64,000 bases of DNA. Source: Sanyastnella coralliicola. GTDB taxonomy: Bacteria; Bacteroidota; Bacteroidia; Flavobacteriales_D; Sanyastnellaceae. Positions 46,046 to 54,129 of this stretch are shown here, piece after piece. The position numbers and the translations under genes were made by a program. The notes under the pieces are model-generated. The model ran no database searches and was not told the origin of the DNA. It was given only the letters and a program-made list of their open reading frames with translations. The stretch is from assembly GCF_030845195.1 (NCBI RefSeq), contig NZ_CP132543.1, forward strand, positions 3,055,501 to 3,119,500, given 5' to 3'. Each line of letters starts with the position of its first letter. Position 1 is the stretch's first letter.

Positions 46046-47074
46046 AACGCGTTGTGCTATTAACTCCAGGCGTGCTTAATGTGGTTTAGCGGCCTTCCTT
46101 TTTCGATGTTAATTTTCTGAAGCACAGCAATTGCCGCTAGTTTTGATGCCATTCGAACCAAAAACCCTCCAAAGGTCTTGGCGTAGTTGAGCTTGATCCT
46201 AAATTGATCACAAAGTTGAGCGAACTGTACTTCTATCCGTCTTCGTTTTTTGCCGTTCTCAGGATTTATGGGAATTTTCTCCCTTTGATTCGATTTGTAA
46301 GGTACCTCCAGCTTGATCTCGTACTGGGTAAATAAATCGGTCTGAACTTGCTTCGAGATATATCCACGGTCTCCAAGAATGGTTTTGTCTCGACAATATT
46401 CTTCAGGTGCTAGATCTTTTAAAAAGTTGATATCGTGAACGTTAGCAGGAGTGACCAGCATATCTTGGAACACCCCGTGCTCGTTGGTTAATAAGTGGAG
46501 TCTGTAGCCTATATAATAGCGTTGATCAACGGCAGAAAACCCCTTCCTAGGGGCATTGACCGGGTCTTCTTTGCAGATCCTAAAACTTCGTTCACGGCTA
46601 TTCTTTACAATTGGACAAGGCATAGAGTCCACGATACTAATATCGGATGAAACGCCCATCGTCATTGACATCCGCTTAGTTAACTCCACAATGAATGGTT
46701 GTAACAACCTTCTCCTTCTATTGAACCTACTTCGGTCTATGAGCTCTGGAAATCGACTTTTAAAATCTGTTCGCAACTTACTGAACAACAGGTTTTCGCT
46801 GTCGATACATGCAGACTCGGATGATACTGCCAATGCAATCACTTGTAGGTCTGTCATCTTCGAGGGTCTGGGCTTGAAGTTGAAATCTCCTCGCTCATTT
46901 ACGTCTTCATTGAAAACTTCCTGTGCTATCTCAAGGGTCTTTTCGTACATTGCTCTCAGGTCGTGCATGGGTCTTGTTTTATTGATTTTAGCACCTTTAA
47001 GATACTGACCACCAATGAAGTGCACGACCCCTTTTTGCCTTTTTTAATTCACAATTTCAATAGCACAACGTGTT
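46046..47074 (-). mobile_element. IS982-type insertion sequence, copy 2 (1029 bp)
   Basis: Inverted repeats at 46046-46061 and 47059-47074; the right one has one change (AACGTGTT for AACGCGTT in its complement). No target duplication was recognised. Transposase transcription runs towards the efflux operon and could read into it. Confidence 0.9.
46060..47025 (-). CDS. IS982 family DDE transposase, copy 2
   Basis: Same protein as at 39395-40360, with TLEIAQ in place of TPEIAQ; the alternative ATG start is at 46968. All catalytic motifs are intact. About 30 nt separate its stop from the transporter ATG, so transcripts passing the left IS end would enter the efflux operon. Confidence 0.9.
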   Translation of the reverse strand: MHFIGGQYLKGAKINKTRPMHDLRAMYEKTLEIAQEVFNEDVNERGDFNFKPRPSKMTDLQVIALAVSSESACIDSENLLFSKLRTDFKSRFPELIDRSRFNRRRRLLQPFIVELTKRMSMTMGVSSDISIVDSMPCPIVKNSRERSFRICKEDPVNAPRKGFSAVDQRYYIGYRLHLLTNEHGVFQDMLVTPANVHDINFLKDLAPEEYCRDKTILGDRGYISKQVQTDLFTQYEIKLEVPYKSNQREKIPINPENGKKRRRIEVQFAQLCDQFRIKLNYAKTFGGFLVRMASKLAAIAVLQKINIEKGRPLNHIKHAWS

Positions 47075-47090
47075 ACGTACTACCTAAGTC

Positions 47091-47585
47091 ATGACATGGT
47101 ATTTTAGAACAATAATGTTGTTGATTTTAATCTCTTGTTCTGAAAATGAGGAAGGAAAATTCATGACGAATCCATCTTCGAAGCCAAGAAGTGAGGTTTC
47201 GAATCGATATCACTGCAATGAGTTGCGTCTATCTTTGAGCAGTGCCTGTGAAGCAAAGAATTATCAGGATGTTGTAAGCTTAAATCAAAAATTGAATTTA
47301 AACTGTAACCCGGATACTTTGGCATTTTTAACAACGCAGTTAGAAATATCGAAAGTTTACTATGACGATGCTGATAGTGTTCTTTACTATCTCAGACGAA
47401 TTTGGAATAGACCTAATAGGAATAAAGTATGGAGTGATTCAGAACTATTGTTGTCATTCGCGATTACCTTCGATGTTATTGCACAGCGTGACTCCGCTTG
47501 CATTTATTTTGAACTTCTTCGAGAAGAAGGAGACTTGGAACAATACAATAAGTACTTTCCACAAAGGCTAGATTATTGTGATTGA
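47091..47585 (+). CDS. Hypothetical lipoprotein
   Basis: 164 aa. Signal MTWYFRTIMLLILISC with lipobox LISC, then a polar N-terminal stretch and a helical body (ACEAKNYQDVVSLNQKLNLNCNPDTLAFL, SACIYFELLREEGDLEQYNKYF) reminiscent of tetratricopeptide pairs. No family recognised. It begins 17 nt outside the right IS end, so its own promoter was probably removed. AT-rich codon use. Confidence 0.65.
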   Translation: MTWYFRTIMLLILISCSENEEGKFMTNPSSKPRSEVSNRYHCNELRLSLSSACEAKNYQDVVSLNQKLNLNCNPDTLAFLTTQLEISKVYYDDADSVLYYLRRIWNRPNRNKVWSDSELLLSFAITFDVIAQRDSACIYFELLREEGDLEQYNKYFPQRLDYCD

Positions 47586-47743
47586 ATAACAACCTCCCAA
47601 GTTGGCAGTGGGTCAAACTATCACCTGAAGGCTCTGAACTACAATTATTGCAGCCGCTCTAAATAAGAAGGGTGTTCGAACTAGAAAACTAAAACATCAA
47701 TGTTGCGCATATTTGTGAACGTCAAAAAGCAGACGAATTTATG

Positions 47744-47932
47744 TTCACAATCGTGTTTTCAGATTCCATGTTCACAATTGCATTCGCGAAGTGCGTGTTC
47801 ACAATCGTATTTTAATGACCCATGTTCACAATGACATTCGAGAAATGCGTGTTCACAATGGTGTTTCTGGGTTCTATGTTCACAATTGCATTTCAGAATC
47901 GCCGTTTCACAATGCATTCTCAAAGAATTTGT
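47744..47932. repeat. 27-nt tandem array, copy 1 (seven units)
   Basis: The word TTCACAAT recurs at 47744, 47771, 47798, 47825, 47852, 47879 and 47906, exactly 27 nt apart. Units alternate between two types: one with TGTTTTnnGATTC-like middle and one with GCATTC...AATGCG. The stretch 47586-47743 before it shows no gene. Confidence 0.9.
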
Positions 47933-47964
47933 GAATCAAGAATGTGACTGAAATTATCATGGAC

Positions 47965-47998
47965 CAAAAAAGGGCTACCGAAACCGGTAGCCCTTCCA
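47965..47998 (-). terminator. Intrinsic terminator
   Basis: Stem AAGGGCTACCG / CGGTAGCCCTT (11 pairs, 4-nt loop) followed on the minus strand by six T. Ends the transcript of the minus-strand gene at 48041-48460. Confidence 0.9.
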
Positions 47999-48040
47999 CT
48001 TAACACCTTGATTTATTCATGAGGTGATACATTTGATTGA

Positions 48041-48460
48041 TTATGCAGCGTTAGCCAAGATCGAATCGATCTCTACGATCTTTGCTTCGAGGTAGCCGAT
48101 CTCCATTTCTACTGCGGCGATGGCGCGTAGCTGCTGCTGAGCTTCACGGGGAGTAATGCCGGTTGGTGCCAGGCGCTCCTCCTCTACCTCTTGTTCCAGT
48201 TCAGCCACTTCAGCTGTCTTTCGATCTATGATTCCAGATGATAGTCCGGCATCAATCATCTCCTGAAGGTCGGTCTGAGCCTGCTCCAGTTGAAGTTCGA
48301 GTTCTGACAATTCATCGGTATCATTTTCAGTCGAGGCGATTCTACGATCAAGACGCTTAGTGTCTTTGGCGACTTGCGTTCGTAGATCCTCGATATCTCC
48401 GGTCCAGCGTATTTTCAAGTACCCTAGATCGTCTGCATTAAAATTTGATAACTCTTTCAT
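48041..48460 (-). CDS. Coiled-coil protein of unknown function
   Basis: 139 aa from the ATG at 48460, chosen for its A-rich leader (AGAACGAAAAATG); the frame extends upstream to a TTG at 48631 through a very basic stretch without good start signals. Almost entirely helical and acidic: DIEDLRTQVAKDTKRLDRRIAS, ELELQLEQAQTDLQEMIDAG, EVAELEQEVEEERLAP and AVEMEIGYLEAKIVEIDSIL give heptad coiled coils. Its own terminator follows. It lies behind an XRE regulator, and the pair sits between the two 27-nt arrays. Confidence 0.65.
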   Translation of the reverse strand: MKELSNFNADDLGYLKIRWTGDIEDLRTQVAKDTKRLDRRIASTENDTDELSELELQLEQAQTDLQEMIDAGLSSGIIDRKTAEVAELEQEVEEERLAPTGITPREAQQQLRAIAAVEMEIGYLEAKIVEIDSILANAA

Positions 48461-48651
48461 TTTTCGTTCTATTTTTATGTTATCCCCTGAGAGACAAGCA
48501 TGCATAAGGTCTCTATCACGCCACTCGTCAGTGAGGTGATTCCGATTCCGGGGTTTTCGGATTTTCTTTCGGCGTCGGTCGTTCGACGACCGAGATGTTC
48601 TATTGTCTGTTTTGAATTTTTTCCTTCTCAAGGCAAGGCACTATGATCCAT

Positions 48652-48930
48652 TCACTGTTCATTCGGGTAATAGATCAGCTCCACGGTCAAGCCTTCCACT
48701 CCGTCAAAGGCGCACTTCGCGGCATAGCGCAAATCACAAATCAGTTGACCCGTAAATTCCTGAAGCTTAAGGATGGTGATACCTCCGGGTCGTCGTTTTC
48801 CTTTTTCAATCATGCTCAACATTCCAACAGAAATGCCCGTGGCTATCGAAAATTGGCGGAGGTTCATCTGGTATTGCTCTCGCACCCATTTGAAGGTACG
48901 CGCAGAATGGTCTGAGATTTTTCGTCTCAT
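48652..48930 (-). CDS. XRE-family helix-turn-helix regulator
   Basis: 92 aa. FKWVREQYQMNLRQFSIATGISVGMLSMIEKGKRRP (about 13-48) is an HTH_3 domain. The remaining 40 residues (ILKLQEFTGQLICDLRYAAKCAFDGVEGLTVELIYYP) are a small C-terminal extension. Between it and the next minus-strand gene (48461-48651) lies a stem TCGGTCG-n5-CGACCGA and no clear gene. It probably binds DNA near by. Confidence 0.8.
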   Translation of the reverse strand: MRRKISDHSARTFKWVREQYQMNLRQFSIATGISVGMLSMIEKGKRRPGGITILKLQEFTGQLICDLRYAAKCAFDGVEGLTVELIYYPNEQ

Positions 48931-49171
48931 AGTACAATGTGTTAATGGTGAGTCTTACGACTCGAGTTCAAGTGTGTTAAGTGCATCTCCTTTCAGAAGA
49001 CACCAGCAAGGTATGCAAGACTATTAGTTATGCATAATTGTTCACTCAGTATTAGACGAAACGGGCTTTTTACCCGACTAACTTCCTGAGGGGTTGGGAT
49101 TTGCCTATATATAAACTGAGTGGTGAACGGGAGAGGAAGAGGAAGAATGAGAATTAGAGGGAGAATGAAAG

Positions 49172-49348
49172 AAAAAGCTAATCTACGAACCACGAACCCC
49201 TTCGAATAATGATTAATAAATAATGAATTCTGAATGGTAAACTCTCGGGCGGCACCTTCAATTCATCATTTACTATTCAAATTCATTATTTATTATTCTT
49301 CCGGACCACGGACCACGGACCACGGACCACGGACCACGCCCCCCTTTG
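49172..49348. repeat. Heptad-periodic island 13, inverted orientation
   Basis: Word order is the reverse complement of islands 1-5: CCACGAA, GAATAAT, GATTAAT, AAATAAT ... ATTCATT, ATTTATT, ATTCTTC, then about five CGGACCA words, ending directly at the second 27-nt array. The preceding stretch 48931-49171 holds no recognised gene. Confidence 0.85.
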
Positions 49349-49510
49349 TTCACAATGGTGTTTTCGAGTTCCATGTTCACAATGGCATTCGGGGAATGCG
49401 TGTTCACAATCATGTTTTTAGATTCTATGTTCACAATTGCGTTTGAGGAATGTGGTTTCACAATGGTGTTTGGGAATTCTGATTTCACAATTGTGGTTTC
49501 GTTTTCTACG
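49349..49510. repeat. 27-nt tandem array, copy 2 (six units)
   Basis: TTCACAAT at 49349, 49376, 49403, 49430, 49457 and 49484, again exactly 27 nt apart and with the same A/B alternation as the array at 47744-47932. One B unit has a perfect hairpin GCATTC-GGG-GAATGC. Both strands stay open in frame with a 9-residue repeat, but no start or secretion signal supports a gene. Confidence 0.9.
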
Positions 49511-49514
49511 TTTA

Positions 49515-49886
49515 TCAGAACTCAGGCTTTCCAGCTAAACGCTGGAATTTCTCATAAACGGTGTTTGATTTTTCAAGCCAAACTCCTCGAAGACAATTTT
49601 TGAAATTTGGGTTCGCTTTGGTGTATTCTGCAACAAGGCTAAACATCATTTCGCCGTGATTCGTCAATAAGTTCTCCAAAGGACCCGCTGCGATCATACC
49701 CACAATTTCCTCTGCAGTTCTCGCTTTCTCGAAAGTCATCTTGATGGCTTCCCATGCCGAGTGGGGCTCGTTATAGGTTAAATCATCAAATGCGAAAATG
49801 GCCCAATGGAGATTTGGGTCACTAGACGCCTGGTAAGCGATCCATTTTGAGGTTAGTTCATCCAGGTTTACCTTATCTCCATTCAT
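49515..49886 (-). CDS. DUF6869-like protein
   Basis: 123 aa, soluble. WIAYQASSDPNLHWAIFAFDDLTYNEPHSAWEAIKMTF ... IAAGPLENLLTNHGEMMFSLVAEYTKANPNFKNCLRGVW resembles the DUF6869 family by my reading. Its function is unknown. It overlaps the phosphatase fragment upstream (ATGA), and its 3' end touches the 27-nt array. Confidence 0.6.
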   Translation of the reverse strand: MNGDKVNLDELTSKWIAYQASSDPNLHWAIFAFDDLTYNEPHSAWEAIKMTFEKARTAEEIVGMIAAGPLENLLTNHGEMMFSLVAEYTKANPNFKNCLRGVWLEKSNTVYEKFQRLAGKPEF

Positions 49887-50140
49887 AGATGTCCTTCTAA
49901 AATCTCACCCTTTTCGCTTGCCTTGACAAATTCTCTTGTTTCTACGTTCAAACAAGTCAGCCACTGACCACCGTACGCATAGGTATCGATACAAATAGTA
50001 TGTCCGAAATCGTCGATTTCATCATTCTTTCTGGAAGTATGACTACAGATCACTATTTTGTATTGAACTTCGAGGTGAATGTTTTTCGAGTTACTGCGGT
50101 AGATTTGTCTATCATACTTTCCTGTTTTCTTCAGCATCAT
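49883..50140 (-). pseudogene. C-terminal remnant of a Ser/Thr-type metallophosphoesterase
   Basis: 85 codons. VQYKIVICSHTSRKNDEIDDFGHTICIDTYAYGGQWLTCLNV matches the last blocks of calcineurin-like protein phosphatases (the usual GHT ... G ... IDT motifs; here SHT). The N-terminal metal sites (GDIHG, GDxxDRG, GNHE) are missing and the first 25 residues are unrelated, so it cannot be an active enzyme. Probably a decayed gene whose end still leads into the DUF6869-like gene. Confidence 0.65.
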
Positions 50141-50207
50141 TAATTACGAATGAAATATCGAAGGGTGAATTTTCGACACAATCCCGAAACTAACAATAGC
50201 TTATTTC

Positions 50208-51128
50208 ATGATGATAAATAGGAGCACGATTTCGATAATAGTCTTCACATGTTGTTCTTTTTTCAGACTGAATGCAAGTTCTAGCCTAAACACAATAGTT
50301 GATAATGAGCTTATTAAGCTTGAAAGCTATATAGGAATTCAAGTTGAAGAGTTTATTCTGAAAAGTATTGAACCTACTGTCCAGAAACGGGGAGCCGAAG
50401 GGTCCAGATGTCTCTACGAATATTTCATTATCACCGAATTTGACACGATTGGAGCAGTGAAGTTTAGCAATGACAAGCGGGAAGTCCAGTATTTGAAACT
50501 TAGATCGTTCTTTGCGAAATATAGAAATGGGGAGTTGACAGAAATAATTGACTCAGAATCTAGTCAATTATGTGGGGTGGATTCAATTCGAATTGAGAGG
50601 TATATATACTCTAATAGAATAGATACCACTTTTAATATAGCGAAGTTGATGGACGACGGTGACGGTTATTACATCGATATGTACTCAACTGAGCGAGATG
50701 TGGATGTTTCAATAATCAAGGAAACCAAACCAGAGGATTATAAGAGATTTGGCGGTAGCGTAGGTGTAGACGACTTTCATGTTAAATTCATTCAATTCCC
50801 TTATGATGATGGGAAAATTGAAATCCAATTGAATGACTTTGGTGAATTCAATATTTCAGTGAGCTCTCAATGTGATTGTGGTTTCTCAGTGGTTATCAGT
50901 TTTCAAATAAACCATAGAGGAAAGTTGGAAAAGAGTATACTGGACGAAACTCATTGCATTTACAGCAACCAAAAAGTGGAAAAAGAAATCCTCATGTTAT
51001 GGCCAGAAAACATGTCATTCGAAGAGATTGATGTTTTATTCCAAACAATGCTCCGGGAGAATTACGATAGAGAGACATTGAAAAGTCTTTTCGACCATAT
51101 TGAAGAGTTCGAAAAGACGATTAGGTAA
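50208..51128 (+). CDS. Hypothetical secreted protein
   Basis: 306 aa. N-terminal hydrophobic stretch (STISIIVFTCCSFFRLNAS) suggests export. The rest is a charged, AT-rich-coded mix of strands and helices (DDFHVKFIQFPYDDGKIEIQLNDFGEFNISVSSQCDCGFSVVISF) without a family I recognise. The next 258 nt (51129-51386) hold no gene. Confidence 0.6.
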   Translation: MMINRSTISIIVFTCCSFFRLNASSSLNTIVDNELIKLESYIGIQVEEFILKSIEPTVQKRGAEGSRCLYEYFIITEFDTIGAVKFSNDKREVQYLKLRSFFAKYRNGELTEIIDSESSQLCGVDSIRIERYIYSNRIDTTFNIAKLMDDGDGYYIDMYSTERDVDVSIIKETKPEDYKRFGGSVGVDDFHVKFIQFPYDDGKIEIQLNDFGEFNISVSSQCDCGFSVVISFQINHRGKLEKSILDETHCIYSNQKVEKEILMLWPENMSFEEIDVLFQTMLRENYDRETLKSLFDHIEEFEKTIR

Positions 51129-51386
51129 AGAATAATAACCTTTCTAATAAAATGTAATGATGGAACGTACACGTTTTTGAATTTCTAATTCTCCTAAGGA
51201 AAGTCTGATTTCAGCCCAAATGCCAAGGAATTTGGTTTGAGACAAGTCATGTTCACATATTTAGTCCTCAATAAACATGGGGATCCACTAATTAGACATA
51301 GTTAGGTCCCTTGTGATTTGAATGACATTGCTTTGTTCTAACAGAAGTAAAGATATCTATCTAATAATACAAACGATGAAAAATAC

Positions 51387-52145
51387 ATGAGACCGTTTTC
51401 TTGGCCTTTGTTTTTGCTCATTTTGATTCAGTTAACATCATGTCAAACAGAGGTAGATGATTATCAGGTGATGCTATCTTCGGTCAAAGGCCAGATGACA
51501 CAGGAAGAAATTGATCGGTTGAAGCAATGTGAGTCTGTTCAGTGTGCGTCCAAATTTCTTGACGTTTCGTTTGATCAATGTCATTTCAGGGACATTGACT
51601 TTTCCCAGTCAATTACAGACGTTAATGATAAACTTGATTATCACTCTGTGAGAGTGTTAGTCTTGTATTTGATTGCTATAGAATGTGATGATTTTGATCT
51701 TTGTTTCGCTCAGTTCCAGAGAGAATGGGAGGAGATCAAAGAAGACGAGCTTAAACGAGTGCAGGGTCATAGAGATTATATGGATAAGCTACTCTATGAT
51801 ATGGCAAAAAGTAATTTTGAGCGTGCTACAATTGGAGACATAGCCATTTTTGTATGGCCATTATCGCAGACAAAGGATGTTCAGACCATAGATAATAGAT
51901 TGCCTCAAATTAGAGACGATTTGGTCTATTTGAAATGTAGAGTGGATGAGAAGAGAGAAGTGCAGCACAATCATTTCAAGTGGGGTGAAAGATTTGAATT
52001 TTTCCTGGATCTAGAAATCATCGAAGTCTCAGGAGTTGATGATTCAAGTGTAGAATTCAATGGGAAAGTCGTTCATGAAGGAGAGGGAATAAGTGTATGC
52101 TTGAATGACTACCAACGTTGGTTCGAAATTTTGGATAATCCTTGA
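51387..52145 (+). CDS. Hypothetical lipoprotein
   Basis: 252 aa. Signal MRPFSWPLFLLILIQLTSC with lipobox LTSC. Later parts contain SVQCASKFLDVSFDQCHFRDIDFSQ and paired Cys residues; no family recognised. AT-rich like its neighbour. The two may be related accessory genes but share no operon signs. Confidence 0.6.
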   Translation: MRPFSWPLFLLILIQLTSCQTEVDDYQVMLSSVKGQMTQEEIDRLKQCESVQCASKFLDVSFDQCHFRDIDFSQSITDVNDKLDYHSVRVLVLYLIAIECDDFDLCFAQFQREWEEIKEDELKRVQGHRDYMDKLLYDMAKSNFERATIGDIAIFVWPLSQTKDVQTIDNRLPQIRDDLVYLKCRVDEKREVQHNHFKWGERFEFFLDLEIIEVSGVDDSSVEFNGKVVHEGEGISVCLNDYQRWFEILDNP

Positions 52146-52276
52146 TATTCACTTAACCATGCTTGAGGTCAGCCTGAGATAGAAAATCAAATTTTCCTTT
52201 TTTGGAGGCTTAACAGCTCGTTGCCTCCATTTCTTTCAATTTATGAACACAAATAGAGACCGCAGACAGGTGCATC

Positions 52277-52445
52277 TATTGAACCCCTCTGGGGTACTGG
52301 GTTCTCACCTTAATCTTCAAGCAACAAGGTGGAATCCCTACGGGATATGGAGGGGAATTCTATGTATTCCAGGGTGATTTTGTGGCGCTGTAGGCGTCTC
52401 CTCTCCCCCTAGAAATGAAGTGGTAGGGACGGATGAAATCCGTCC
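52277..52445 (+). repeat. 170-nt mosaic hairpin repeat, copy B
   Basis: Same layout as 39086-39254: ACCCCTCTGGGG, ATCCCTACGGGAT, GGCGCTGTAGGCGTC and GGACGGAT-GAA-ATCCGTCC. With copy C it brackets the kelch gene. The rest of 52146-52516 shows no gene. Confidence 0.8.
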
Positions 52446-52516
52446 ACCAAAAACATGAATCCTCCAATAAATCAACAACACCTACCCCAACCAACCTTCG
52501 ATTGGCAAGCCCTGCC

Positions 52517-53722
52517 TTAATGCGAAATAACCACCTTCTGAGTGCTCACGGTTTCACCCTTAGAGAATTGTAGGAAATACAATCCATTCGGAAGGTCTGC
52601 TACATTCAGTTGGTTACTGACCACATTGTCTACGATCTGGCCATAGCTGCTGACCAATCGGATGTCTGTGAAATCCTGTAGGTTGTTTTGAATGGTGATG
52701 ACGCTGTTTGCAGGGTTAGGGTAGAACTTGATGTCTTGCTCGTTCTGCGCATTCTCAACGCTCACAATTTGATTCAACGGGAAGCGCATCATGTCGTGCT
52801 CCAATTGGTCAATGCTTTCACCGCAGGTGAAATACACGTACTCGTCGATCACAAAGCTTCCTGGTGCCCATCGACTGCTGTTTCCAGGGTGCGATGGTAG
52901 TTGAGTCCATGAATCGCTACTGGTGTCGTATTCCCAAAACTCGCCTTCTTCCATAAAGGAGTGATCATCTCCATCTCCGCTCAGGATGTACCCTTTGCCT
53001 TCAAAGTCAAATTGCGTTCCGGCTACGCGCGCCTCTCCTGGGAAGTCGTTGAGCTGTGTCCATTGCTCCGTTGCTGGATCATACTCGTACCAGTCTGTGT
53101 AAATCTGCAAGACACCGTTGATGCTATTTCCATGTCCAAGACCAGTGTACGCTTTACCGTTCACTCCGAAGTAAAAAGGGTGATGACGTGGCGGTCCAGG
53201 GAGATCGTCTTTTTGAGACCATGAATCAGTAGCAATATCGTACTCCCACCAATCGTCGAGATTGGTATCGTTGTTTCCTTGACCCATGAAGATCTTTCCG
53301 TCTAGTTGAATAAACGTAGGGTGGTAACGACCATCGCACGGACAACTTGAAAGCTCCGTCCATGTTTCCGTTTCCGAATCGTACTCCCAGAGGTCGTTGA
53401 ATGCCTGTCCTGTAATCCCTCCAAAACCGACATAAGCTTTGGTTCCTCTACTTGTTCCGTACGAGAAACTTCTCGCTGCACCTGGGAAATCAGGCAGAGC
53501 CTCCCACGTATCGCTTACAGGGTCATAGCGCATAAAGTCATTCGAAGGAGTGGTTCCGACTGTTCCAGTAAGAAGGTATCCTATTCCATCAATAGAGAAG
53601 GTCACTGGATGGTGTCGTGCATCCGAAGTCCCACCAGGAAGCGGCGCGACAAATTCCCAATCTTGGGCGATGATTAGACTTGAAAGAAGGAAAAACGTAG
53701 AGAATAGTAAAAACTGTTTCAT
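52517..53722 (-). CDS. Kelch-repeat secreted protein with T9SS type A signal
   Basis: 401 aa from the ATG at 53722, where signal peptide MKQFLLFSTFFLLSSLIIAQ begins; the frame upstream is non-genic. Six or so kelch blades: WEFVAPLPGGTSDARHHPVTFSIDGIGYLLTG, FMRYDPVSDTWEALPDFPG, DLWEYDSETETWTELSSCP, DWWEYDIATDSWSQKDDLPG, DWYEYDPATEQWTQLNDFPG and EFWEYDTSSDSWTQLPSHPG. Type A sorting domain at the end (IKFYPNPANSVITIQNN ... GLYFLQFSKGE). Surface-exposed or released protein. Confidence 0.88.
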   Translation of the reverse strand: MKQFLLFSTFFLLSSLIIAQDWEFVAPLPGGTSDARHHPVTFSIDGIGYLLTGTVGTTPSNDFMRYDPVSDTWEALPDFPGAARSFSYGTSRGTKAYVGFGGITGQAFNDLWEYDSETETWTELSSCPCDGRYHPTFIQLDGKIFMGQGNNDTNLDDWWEYDIATDSWSQKDDLPGPPRHHPFYFGVNGKAYTGLGHGNSINGVLQIYTDWYEYDPATEQWTQLNDFPGEARVAGTQFDFEGKGYILSGDGDDHSFMEEGEFWEYDTSSDSWTQLPSHPGNSSRWAPGSFVIDEYVYFTCGESIDQLEHDMMRFPLNQIVSVENAQNEQDIKFYPNPANSVITIQNNLQDFTDIRLVSSYGQIVDNVVSNQLNVADLPNGLYFLQFSKGETVSTQKVVISH

Positions 53723-53872
53723 TGCAGGTGGTTTTCTATGTCGAAAGGAAGCGCATTTACCTGTAGCAACAACTACCAATAAAGGCCCATCCTTGGTAAG
53801 ACAACAGGAAATGGGGGAATGTTCAATGGTAGGAGGAATGGGGTGGTAGGGCATATGAAACCCATTGATTTC

Positions 53873-54044
53873 TATAGAACCCCTCTGGGGCACTGGGTTT
53901 TCTGCCTAATCTTTAGGCAACGAGGTAGAATCCCTACGGGATATTGTGGGGGCAATCTATGTGATGCAGGGTTAATTTGTGGCGCCGGTAGGCGCCTCTT
54001 CTTTCCCCAGGGTTGCTGTTGTAGGGACGGATGAAATCCGTCCA
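53873..54044 (+). repeat. 170-nt mosaic hairpin repeat, copy C
   Basis: ACCCCTCTGGGG, ATCCCTACGGGAT, GGCGCCGGTAGGCGCC and GGACGGAT-GAA-ATCCGTCC, in the same order as copies A and B. Confidence 0.8.
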
Positions 54045-54049
54045 GATCA

Positions 54050-54128
54050 TGCGTCGCACCCCATAAACCCTAGACCCTAGACCCTCGTCTCTCGACAAAA
54101 AACCCACAAACCACGAACTACGCACCGC
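54050..54128. repeat. Short heptad-periodic island 14
   Basis: AAACCCT, AGACCCT, AGACCCT, CGTCTCT, CGACAAA, AAACCCA, CAAACCA, CGAACTA and CGCACCG in register, ending at the stop of the nuclease gene. Confidence 0.75.
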
Positions 54129-54129
54129 C

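Larger units (their letters stand above)
39381..47074. mobile_element. Putative composite transposon with heavy-metal efflux operon
   Basis: Two near-identical IS982-type elements in the same orientation enclose only the adaptor and transporter genes: 15 nt separate the transporter ATG from the right IS, and the adaptor stop overlaps the left IS. The enclosed genes are visibly AT-richer than the glycosyltransferases to the left. No common target duplication was found at 39380 and 47075, so transposition as one unit is inferred, not shown. Confidence 0.65.

Noticed and set aside
39381-47074. Target-site duplication proving a composite transposon
   Set aside because: The outer flanks (ACTATAAAT left, ACGTACTACC right) do not match; only AAT is shared around the left IS.
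47744-49510. CRISPR array
   Set aside because: The conserved part is only about 9 nt, units alternate in two types and spacers resemble each other; no cas gene is present.
49273-49603. Small proteins made of 9-residue repeats over the 27-nt array, both strands
   Set aside because: A 27-nt period keeps several frames open by itself; no signal peptide, start context or second-array equivalent that stays open.
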